A program made the position numbers and the translations under genes. From JAERML01 sp035687895 (GTDB lineage Bacteria; Bacteroidota; Ignavibacteria; UBA10030; UBA6906), in contig DASRUE010000153.1 of assembly GCA_035687895.1 (NCBI GenBank), positions 1-13,151 on the forward strand: 13,151 bases of DNA, read 5' to 3'. Of the stretch, positions 7,425 through 12,955 are shown piece by piece. Under the pieces are notes generated by a model, which had not been told where the DNA came from, ran no database searches, and saw only the letters and a program-made list of their open reading frames with translations. Position 1 is the first letter of the stretch. Each line of letters begins with the position of its first letter.

Positions 7425-7492
7425 CGTTCGTTATGGCGGCGCCGTTAGATAGACAATGACATCTCTGGCGCCCTGCGGCGCCATCTTGAACG
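7425..7492. repeat. GC-rich compound inverted repeat upstream of tag
   Basis: The outer arms CGTTCGTTATGGCG (7425-7438) and CGCCATCTTGAACG (7479-7492) pair at 11 of 14 positions. Nested within is a perfect hairpin, TGGCGCC (7466-7472) and GGCGCCA (7477-7483) with a CTGC loop. It fills half of the 135-base gap between the glycosyltransferase stop and the tag start. No T-run follows it on either strand, so it is not a textbook terminator; it may be a repeat or a leader structure for tag. Confidence 0.5.
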
Positions 7493-7546
7493 TTGGCATC
7501 GGGCACGCAATGGCGTATGCATAGGGTGACATCTGTCGGGAAGTTC

Positions 7547-8695
7547 TTACGATCCCTCCAGAACCTGATCCAGAATTTCCTCCGCCGCTCGCGGCATCCC
7601 CAGCCTGAGCGCGTTTGCCTGCATCGTTTGCATCTGCTGCTGGTTCTGCAGCAATTCCCTGACGCGGAACTCCAGTCCGGCATCATCATACGCCTTGAAC
7701 GCCGCGCCATGTTCGAGGAGATAATCGGCATTTCGTTCTTCCTGGCCCGGGATCGGCGACACCACAATCATGGGAAGTCCAAGTGCAAGACACTCGGACG
7801 TCGTGAGGCCTCCCGACTTGGTGATGGCCAGATCGCTTGCGGCCATCACACGTTCGATTGTTGTCGTGAATCCCATTGGGATCATGCGGCCAGGATGATC
7901 CTTTGCCAGTTTCTGCAAATCGGTCAGGAGTCGGGTGTTCTTTCCTGCAAGAGCGATAAGTTGCAACGGCCGGTCGATGCTCAACAGTCTGCGCGCCAGG
8001 GCCTGGATTCGGCCAACGCCTGCACCGCCAGACATAAGGAGAAGCGTCGGCAGCGTCGGGTCGAGGCCGAGTTCCCGTGCACACTCCATCCGTTGTGGTT
8101 TTGCAGAGAAGGCTGGCATAATGGGAATGCCGGTAACATGAATATCGTCCCGCTCCACCCCCCGATCCCCCAGACGCCACGCAACCTCATCACTTGCCAC
8201 ACAGTATCCGGAAAGATGCTTGTGGACCCAGAGCATGTGGATGTCGAAGTCTGTCACGACAAGCCAGACGGGTTTCGTGAAGAGTTTTTTCCTTCTCCAG
8301 CGGGAAAACAACTCCGCAGGAAGAAAATGTGTGCAGATGACGAAGTCGGGTTCGATTTCGTGCAAGACCGCTTTGAGTTTCTGTGTGTTCAGTCGTTCGA
8401 TGGCGATGCGGAGCTTATCGGTGCTGGAGTTCAGCTTCCTCCGATCACTCTTCTGGTAGAGGTATCCCCAGAGGACAGGATGATGCTCGACGAGTGGGAA
8501 ATAGGACTCCGCATAGACCTTCCGGAATAGGGGAGGTACGAGTGTCATCAGGTCGATATGAACGACACGGAGATGGGGGAATCGTTGCGCTGCCGTTGCT
8601 GCGAGAGCTTCTGCCGCCCGAACGTGCCCGGTACCTGCAGACACGCTGAAGATGCAAATCGTTTGTTGGGGCATGGAGCCGGGAAGAGTGGTCAT
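7547..8695 (-). CDS. MGDG-synthase/UgtP-type glycolipid glycosyltransferase (GT28)
   Basis: This 382-residue GT-B enzyme should move a hexose from UDP-sugar to a lipid such as diacylglycerol at the inner face of the membrane. The N-terminal domain has the MGDG-synthase opening 'IFSVSAGTGHVRAAEAL' (15-31), with the lipid-binding 'AGTGH' loop, and the typical 'YAESYFPLVEHHPVLWGYLY' stretch (61-80). The C-terminal GT28 domain has 'LMSGGAGVGRI' (220-230) and the nucleotide-sugar loop 'TKSGGLTTSECLALGLPMI' (292-310). Length is standard. ATG at 8695 is used; an internal ATG at 8674 directly before the conserved domain is possible. It starts 23 bases after paaD, so it is probably read through from the paa cluster, although nothing links lipid glycosylation to phenylacetate. 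It could instead act on a different lipid or an undecaprenyl carrier. Confidence 0.87.
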   Translation of the reverse strand: MTTLPGSMPQQTICIFSVSAGTGHVRAAEALAATAAQRFPHLRVVHIDLMTLVPPLFRKVYAESYFPLVEHHPVLWGYLYQKSDRRKLNSSTDKLRIAIERLNTQKLKAVLHEIEPDFVICTHFLPAELFSRWRRKKLFTKPVWLVVTDFDIHMLWVHKHLSGYCVASDEVAWRLGDRGVERDDIHVTGIPIMPAFSAKPQRMECARELGLDPTLPTLLLMSGGAGVGRIQALARRLLSIDRPLQLIALAGKNTRLLTDLQKLAKDHPGRMIPMGFTTTIERVMAASDLAITKSGGLTTSECLALGLPMIVVSPIPGQEERNADYLLEHGAAFKAYDDAGLEFRVRELLQNQQQMQTMQANALRLGMPRAAEEILDQVLEGS

Positions 8696-8718
8696 GCGAG
8701 CCTGAGCCCGGGTGATGG

Positions 8719-9741
8719 TTACACAGGTTTGAATCGCTCAAACGGTTGCCGGCAATTCTCGCAGACGTACATCTGTTTGCAGAGTGTTGCGCCGAAGGCG
8801 CTTTGCATGCGTGTATGGTCCGACCCACAGAAGGGGCACCGGGCAGGCGTGTTCAGGCTGTCGGTGAGGACTTGCTGGACTCTTGGAGGTGGTGCGATTC
8901 CGTAGACGCGAAGCTTCTCAAGTGTTGCTTCCTCCAACATGTCGGTTGACCATGGTGGGGAGAAGGTCATTGCGATTTTCACTTCCTTGCAGCCGATGTT
9001 CTTCAGTCGCGCACGAATTTCATCTTTCATGTGGTCAAGAGCAGGACAACCGACGAATGTGGGAGACATAACCACAGAGACTTCTTCATTCTCTACACTC
9101 ACGCTCCGGATGATCTTCATCTCCACAAGCGAGAGGACGGGGATCTCCGGGTCCTGAATTTCGGCCAGCTCGGACCAGACAGCGGATTCGGTGAGTGGTT
9201 GATTGAGTCCCGAACTCTCCCCCGCCTGCGGGCTCCCGATATGTCGGGACCCTACGGCGTGCAGGCCCGTCCCCTCTCTTAGGAAGAGAGGGGAGTCTAA
9301 AGTCAGGGTGCTCTTGCCGAAGTCATCCCCCTCCCTTCGTAAGGGAGGGGTTAGGGGAGAGTTCAGCTTTCCTGCGAGCCGTTTGAGAACACTGCTCAAG
9401 CCCATCTCCACTTCTTCATTCCTGAAACGCATCACTTCAATGCCAAGATCGTTGATGACTGCCGTCCTCAACTCGTCTCGCTCCTTCATGCGCTCATGAA
9501 TCCGCCCATCAAGTTCGATCACAAGGCGATGCTCATGACAGTAGAAGTCAGCAACATAAAACGTCTCCTTCCCGTGGGCATCAACAAAAATCGGGTGTTG
9601 ACGTAGGAACTTCTTTCCCCGGAATCGTTTCGCTCTGAGACCTCCCCACATGATCTGCTCGGTACGGGTTTGGTTCTTGCGCAGTTCCCGACATACATTC
9701 AAGGCAACTTGAAGAAGACGTTGATCGCGGGACAGGCTCAT
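8719..9741 (-). CDS. paaD: DUF559 nuclease domain fused in frame to PaaD
   Basis: One open frame of 340 residues joins two unrelated proteins. Residues 1-126 are a DUF559 domain: 'CRELRKNQT', 'FLRQHPIF', and the nuclease core 'VADFYCHEHRLVIELDG' with D65, E76 and D78, as in Vsr/PD-(D/E)XK-type enzymes. Residues 126-177 are a linker translated from a hairpin-rich repeat ('NSPLTPPLRREGD', 'DSPLFLREG'). From about 183, 'LTESAVWSELAEIQDPEIP' begins a complete PaaD: a DUF59 domain with C232 in 'VGCP', then a zinc-ribbon-like Cys set (C302, C305, C321, C327, C330). PaaD matures the phenylacetyl-CoA epoxidase. No in-frame ATG, GTG or TTG precedes the PaaD domain closely, so PaaD seems to depend on the nuclease start. 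ATG at 9741 is preferred; TTG at 9753 would add four residues. It follows paaC by 31 bases. Confidence 0.9.
   Translation of the reverse strand: MSLSRDQRLLQVALNVCRELRKNQTRTEQIMWGGLRAKRFRGKKFLRQHPIFVDAHGKETFYVADFYCHEHRLVIELDGRIHERMKERDELRTAVINDLGIEVMRFRNEEVEMGLSSVLKRLAGKLNSPLTPPLRREGDDFGKSTLTLDSPLFLREGTGLHAVGSRHIGSPQAGESSGLNQPLTESAVWSELAEIQDPEIPVLSLVEMKIIRSVSVENEEVSVVMSPTFVGCPALDHMKDEIRARLKNIGCKEVKIAMTFSPPWSTDMLEEATLEKLRVYGIAPPPRVQQVLTDSLNTPARCPFCGSDHTRMQSAFGATLCKQMYVCENCRQPFERFKPV
9270..9294. repeat. Perfect 11-bp hairpin, unit B of the cassette
   Basis: TCCCCTCTCTT (9270-9280) and AAGAGAGGGGA (9284-9294) pair without mismatch around AGG. Compared with unit A at 9328-9350, one stem position is changed on both arms, so pairing is kept. 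Confidence 0.85.
9328..9350. repeat. Perfect 10-bp hairpin, unit A of the cassette
   Basis: CCCCTCCCTT (9328-9337) and AAGGGAGGGG (9341-9350) pair without mismatch around CGT. On the coding strand it gives 'TPPLRREG', a peptide pattern that I recall as a recurrent tail on DUF559 proteins; that recollection is not verifiable here. Confidence 0.85.
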
Positions 9742-9772
9742 GATCAATTCCAATTCTCTCGTAACTCTTCAC

Positions 9773-10570
9773 TCACCACTTTGCACCGGGCGCAATTCTA
9801 TAGACGAGCTGCAGATCATCGACAAGACGGTTCAGGTGTTCCGTGTGTTTGCCATGACGCCCGCCGAGGTCGGGTGTGCAATTGATGGACGAGGTGCCGT
9901 TCTGGGTGTTTACCGGTGGTTTGAGTGATGCTGAAGCAAGGACAGGCACAACTCGCTGCAACCATTCGCGCTGCAATACCTCGTTGCCGGGAATCACACC
10001 GGCCGCCACTAATGCATCCTCTCCCCCGAGTTTCTCGAAGATACCAAGAGACTGCGGAAAGGCAGCGTCAAGAGCCGCCTGCATTCGACGGCGACTTTCA
10101 TCCGTTGCGTCTCCGAGTCGGGTGACGAGCCCCTTCAGGTGCATCAGGTGATATGCCTCTTCGCGCAGCAGCTTGCCGGCGATGTCCTTGAACGCGGGAA
10201 ATGAGCTCCTTCCAAACGATGATAGTTTCACTTGTTCAGCTTCATCAAACAGGTATTGCCGCAGGACGGTATACGCGAAATCACCTCTTGGATATGTTAC
10301 GAAGCGACAGCAAGAGAAGTCCTGCCACCCACGCTCAAACGCCATCGAGTCAGGTGATTTGCCGGTGAGTTGCTCATACAACGTATACCAGACTAGTGAA
10401 TGCCCTAGTTCGTCCTGGGCGATGTTGGAGAATGCGATGTCTTCTTCAAGAATGGGGGAGTGTCCGGTCCACTCGGAGTTGCGGTGGCCGAGCATCAACT
10501 CGTCATCTGCCAGGGCGAGAATATAGCGCAGGAGTTGTTCCCGCGGCAATCCTGCCGGAAGATCACTCAT
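9773..10570 (-). CDS. paaC: 1,2-phenylacetyl-CoA epoxidase subunit PaaC
   Basis: This 265-residue ferritin-like protein is the partner of PaaA in the epoxidase that converts phenylacetyl-CoA to its ring-1,2-epoxide. The N-terminal 'LALADDELMLGHRNSEW' (18-34) and the end 'HTEHLNRLVDDLQLVYRI...GAKW' fit PaaC and show that the C-terminus is intact. In E. coli PaaC the metal ligands are lost. Here a full set is present by spacing: E24, E54xxH57 in 'QDELGH', D109, and E138xxH141 in 'EEAYH', parallel to PaaA. The subunit may therefore bind iron. The ATG at 10570 has AAAGGAG seven bases upstream, inside the end of paaB, and overlaps that gene by 8 bases, so translation is coupled. The next frame, DUF559-PaaD, starts 31 bases after the stop. 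Confidence 0.94.
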   Translation of the reverse strand: MSDLPAGLPREQLLRYILALADDELMLGHRNSEWTGHSPILEEDIAFSNIAQDELGHSLVWYTLYEQLTGKSPDSMAFERGWQDFSCCRFVTYPRGDFAYTVLRQYLFDEAEQVKLSSFGRSSFPAFKDIAGKLLREEAYHLMHLKGLVTRLGDATDESRRRMQAALDAAFPQSLGIFEKLGGEDALVAAGVIPGNEVLQREWLQRVVPVLASASLKPPVNTQNGTSSINCTPDLGGRHGKHTEHLNRLVDDLQLVYRIAPGAKW

Positions 10571-10850
10571 GCGATAACTCCTTTGTTGGCGCGTCGAATG
10601 CTTTTGGGTCCCTGTAGCTCTTGTCCGTCGTCTGCGCGAAGAAGTCGTCGTTCTGGTAATCCGTGGCAGTAATGTCCTTGGTACGCACCACCCAGAGGCT
10701 TACGCATTTCAGGCGACGCGCAAACTGGTCGCGCGCCATTTGCAGTGCCATCTCCGGGTCGGGTGCATGGAGGGAGCCCACGTACATGTGCGGGTCACCC
10801 TTCTTGCTCTGATGAAAGACCTCGTACGTTTCCCACTGTGTGTCGGTCAT
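10563..10850 (-). CDS. paaB: 1,2-phenylacetyl-CoA epoxidase subunit PaaB
   Basis: This 95-residue subunit is of the usual size. PaaB is a small non-catalytic protein that bridges PaaA-PaaC pairs in the epoxidase complex. 'WETYEVFHQSKKGDPHMYVGSLHAPDPEMALQ', here split by my reading into 'YEVFHQSKKG' (9-18) and 'HVGSLHA'-like 'YVGSLHAPDPEMAL' (23-36), is the family core, followed by 'RRLKCVSLWVVRTKDI' (45-60), the region containing the conserved 'VWVV' strand. Its ATG overlaps the paaA stop by four bases (ATGA), and an AAAGGA lies about nine bases upstream inside paaA. The 3' end carries the paaC ribosome site. Nothing is unusual about it. Confidence 0.94.
   Translation of the reverse strand: MTDTQWETYEVFHQSKKGDPHMYVGSLHAPDPEMALQMARDQFARRLKCVSLWVVRTKDITATDYQNDDFFAQTTDKSYRDPKAFDAPTKELSHE
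10578..10584 (-). promoter_or_regulatory. Ribosome binding site of paaC inside paaB
   Basis: AAAGGAG on the minus strand ends seven bases before the paaC ATG at 10570 and lies within the last codons of paaB, supporting coupled translation of the epoxidase subunits. Confidence 0.65.
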
Positions 10851-11797
10851 GCCGTGACTTCCTTTGCGCGCTGCTTTGCGGCCAGTGCCTCACGCACCCA
10901 CCGCCCTTCATCATGGGCTCTCCGCCGCATCTCCAGCCGCTCCTTGTTGCATGGACCATCGCCGTTGACGACGCGTTTCAACTCTTCCCAATCTGGTTGT
11001 GTATAGTGCCAGTGGCCGGTCTTCTCATCGTACCCACACGCCTTGTCCGGAACATCCATGCCGAGGGCGCGGATCTGTGGCACAATGTGATCGACAAACT
11101 CCTGTCGCACCTGTTCATTGGTCTTCGTTTTGATTTTCCAGCGCATCGCCAGCTGGGAATGCACCGACAATCCCTTGCTCTCAGGTGGGCCGGACATCAT
11201 AAGCGTTGGATACCACCAGCGGTTGATGGAATCCTGCACCATTGATTGTTGTTCAGGGATTCCCTTTGCAAGAGCCACAACAGCATCATATCCCTGCTTG
11301 ATGTGAAATGACTCTTCGTAACAAATGCGCTTCATTGCGCGGGCGTACGGACCATACGAGCTCTGGGCAAGCATCGTTTGGTTGATGACAGCGGCGGTAT
11401 CGACAAGCCAACCGATAACACCGACATCGGCCCAAGTGGGGGTTGGATAGTTGAAAACGTTCGCGTACTTTGCTTTGCCGCTCAGCAGTTCATCCAACAT
11501 CTGTTCGCGTGTTACACCCAGTGTTTCGGCCGCACTGTAGAGGAGCTGGCCATGACCTGCCTCGTCCTGCACCTTTGCCACCAGGGTGAGCTTTCGCCGA
11601 AACCCCGGTGCGTAGGGGATCCATTTCCCCTCTGGCAACTGCCCCACAATCTCGCTGTGGGCGTGCTGGCTCATCATTCGGATAAGGTTCTTGCGGTATT
11701 CGTCAGGCATCCAGTCACCCGGCTCAATCTTCTCGCCCCCGTTGATCTTCGCCTCGAAGTCGGCAAGTTTCTGATCGTTGGCTTTCTCGGCACTCAT
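10847..11797 (-). CDS. paaA: 1,2-phenylacetyl-CoA epoxidase catalytic subunit PaaA
   Basis: This 316-residue catalytic diiron subunit uses O2 to epoxidise the ring of phenylacetyl-CoA, the committed step of aerobic phenylacetate breakdown. Iron ligands are visible by motif and spacing: E49 in 'AHSEI', E79xxH82 in 'QDEAGH', D133 in 'LVDTAA', and E162xxH165 in 'YEESFH'. 'KWIPYAPGFRRKLTLVAKVQDEAGHGQ', here residues 58-84, and the tail with 'GHWHYTQPDWEELKRVVNGDGP' are strongly PaaA-like. ATG at 11797 begins 'MSAEKANDQK'; the frame is open further to a GTG at 11959, but those 54 residues are not family-like and include the promoter candidate. No good Shine-Dalgarno is seen. It heads a tight paaA-B-C-D unit; paaE is absent here, so the electron donor must be encoded elsewhere. 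Confidence 0.95.
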   Translation of the reverse strand: MSAEKANDQKLADFEAKINGGEKIEPGDWMPDEYRKNLIRMMSQHAHSEIVGQLPEGKWIPYAPGFRRKLTLVAKVQDEAGHGQLLYSAAETLGVTREQMLDELLSGKAKYANVFNYPTPTWADVGVIGWLVDTAAVINQTMLAQSSYGPYARAMKRICYEESFHIKQGYDAVVALAKGIPEQQSMVQDSINRWWYPTLMMSGPPESKGLSVHSQLAMRWKIKTKTNEQVRQEFVDHIVPQIRALGMDVPDKACGYDEKTGHWHYTQPDWEELKRVVNGDGPCNKERLEMRRRAHDEGRWVREALAAKQRAKEVTA

Positions 11798-11842
11798 GGT
11801 GTAGTCGAAGATTGTTTGTATTAACGATCCCGGGTTGGATTC

Positions 11843-11876
11843 ACACTCATCTCCCCGCAGGAAATCGGGAGAGTGT
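11843..11876. promoter_or_regulatory. Leader hairpin upstream of paaA
   Basis: The arms ACACT-CAT-CTCCC (11843-11855) and GGGAGAGTGT (11867-11876) form a 10-bp stem with a 3-base bulge and an 11-base loop. It lies between the candidate promoter and the paaA ATG, near the expected 5' end of the mRNA. It could be a regulatory structure, an operator, or another dispersed repeat; the inner CCCG...CGGG resembles part of the palindrome in the paaD cassette. Confidence 0.45.
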
Positions 11877-11890
11877 AAGGAGATGGATGG

Positions 11891-11919
11891 AATATAAGAA
11901 TGATTGGTCTTGGGGGCAA
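11891..11919 (-). promoter_or_regulatory. Candidate sigma70-type promoter of the paa cluster
   Basis: On the minus strand TTGCCC (11919-11914, four of six to TTGACA) is followed by 17 bases and TATATT (11896-11891, five of six to TATAAT). The start would be near 11884, about 87 bases before the paaA ATG. The 185-base gap between the isoprenoid-synthase-like gene and paaA is the largest in this part of the strand, as expected for an operon start. Confidence 0.4.
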
Positions 11920-11982
11920 ACGGCACGAGGGAAAAGGGGACTGACCACCGATATTGCACGAATGCAGCAGACTATGTGGCAA

Positions 11983-12924
11983 TTACTGTTGCCGGAACAA
12001 GCGATCCACACGTCGTTGGTGAATCTCTGCTGCCAGCATGTAAGCTCCGGCTTCCTGAACAAGGGGGACCACCTTCAATTCGGGAAGGTCGAGTTCTATC
12101 ACGAGAGAATGTGCACGCCTGAAGTGCCGCACGGCTTCTTCGATTACATCCTCTATCGGTCCGGGAGAGATCAGCTTGTCCAGAACCTCTTGAAGGACGC
12201 GTTTCGTGGTGGCGTTACGGAGCGCCTTTCCTTTCAGGAGCATCCGCGCAGCGTAGTTGAACCTGCCGCGTTTCAGATCCTCCACAATATCCCTGACGTC
12301 ATCGACGATCTGGGTTCCGATGGCAAGCTCGTCCGCAACGGTTCCAATGAGAGGGAGTGCACGACGTCGTCCCGACGCCAGACAGACTGCGGTTGCGCCA
12401 ATTTTGAATATCGATGAAGTGTTGGCAAAGCCGCGCAAGAAAGCGCGCCGAGCCTGTACCTTTTTGCGCTGCAGAGCATCCACCTCCTCAATCCCCTTCA
12501 CGGATGTCAGCACGTGCGTCCGGAAGTGAGTCCAGAACTCGGCACGTTCACCAAAATGTCGCGCAAGTGTTTCACTGGCTTCGCGATGGAACAGCTCCGC
12601 AAGTGGCAAGATTCTTCGGTCACCCACCTGGCCATCAAAGAAATCATCCTTGATCCTGACGGAGAGGTACAAACAGTACTGTGCCCAGAGGACATCATGG
12701 AGAAATTCCCGCCGAGGTCCGCTGGTGGCCAGCATGTGAGACCACCGACGAGCGAATACAACGGGGATCGCGATCCAGTATGGTTGTAAGTGAAGGCGAC
12801 GAAGTGAAGGAAGGCGGCGGGGGAGCCCGACGGGCACGCACCGGCAATACGTCTGCAGCGCCTGTGCTATGGCTCGGGGTTGTGCATTGATGAAACGTTG
12901 CAGGCGGGACGCAAGCGCCATCAT
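11983..12924 (-). CDS. Class I isoprenoid-synthase-like protein
   Basis: This 313-residue, helix-rich protein carries both aspartate motifs of class I prenyl-diphosphate/terpene synthases: 'DDFFD' (93-97, first DDxxD) and 'QIVDDVRDIVEDLKRGRFNY' (205-224), with D208, D209 and D212 as the second metal site. The typical polyprenyl-synthase N-terminal 'GGKRxRP' substrate motif is not seen; the N-terminus is arginine-rich instead. It could be a divergent prenyltransferase, a terpene synthase or squalene/phytoene-synthase-like enzyme, or an inactive relative; the motifs favour Mg-dependent diphosphate chemistry. The start is one of two adjacent ATGs (12924 or 12921) and no good Shine-Dalgarno is visible. 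It follows the partial upstream gene by 31 bases, suggesting co-transcription with it, and is separated from paaA by 185 bases with a promoter candidate. Confidence 0.75.
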   Translation of the reverse strand: MMALASRLQRFINAQPRAIAQALQTYCRCVPVGLPRRLPSLRRLHLQPYWIAIPVVFARRWSHMLATSGPRREFLHDVLWAQYCLYLSVRIKDDFFDGQVGDRRILPLAELFHREASETLARHFGERAEFWTHFRTHVLTSVKGIEEVDALQRKKVQARRAFLRGFANTSSIFKIGATAVCLASGRRRALPLIGTVADELAIGTQIVDDVRDIVEDLKRGRFNYAARMLLKGKALRNATTKRVLQEVLDKLISPGPIEDVIEEAVRHFRRAHSLVIELDLPELKVVPLVQEAGAYMLAAEIHQRRVDRLFRQQ

Positions 12925-12955
12925 TCGTCAGGGCCGTCCACCGGGAACAACGCTT

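Larger units (their letters stand above)
9212..9364. repeat. 153-bp palindrome cassette with 11-bp terminal inverted repeats inside paaD
   Basis: The segment is bounded by GAACTCTCCCC (9212-9222) and its perfect reverse complement GGGGAGAGTTC (9354-9364). Its length is exactly 51 codons and it is read through in frame as the linker between the DUF559 and PaaD domains. Inside are three hairpins: a branched one at 9224-9266 (GCCTGC/GCAGGC enclosing TCCCGA-TATG-TCGGGA), an 11-bp stem at 9270-9294 with a 3-base loop, and a 10-bp stem at 9328-9350 with a 3-base loop. All of this is seen directly. That it is a mobile or formerly mobile element is inference. Confidence 0.8.

Noticed and set aside
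7493..8530. Long plus-strand open frame of 345 codons opposite the glycosyltransferase gene
   Set aside because: It is antisense to a clear GT28-family protein with all its motifs; its own translation is Cys/His/Arg-rich with no family pattern. Long opposite-strand frames are expected in GC-rich coding DNA.
11798..11959. N-terminal 54-codon extension of paaA to a GTG at 11959
   Set aside because: The extra residues do not look like PaaA, and the region contains the promoter candidate and leader hairpin; the ATG at 11797 gives a normal PaaA N-terminus.
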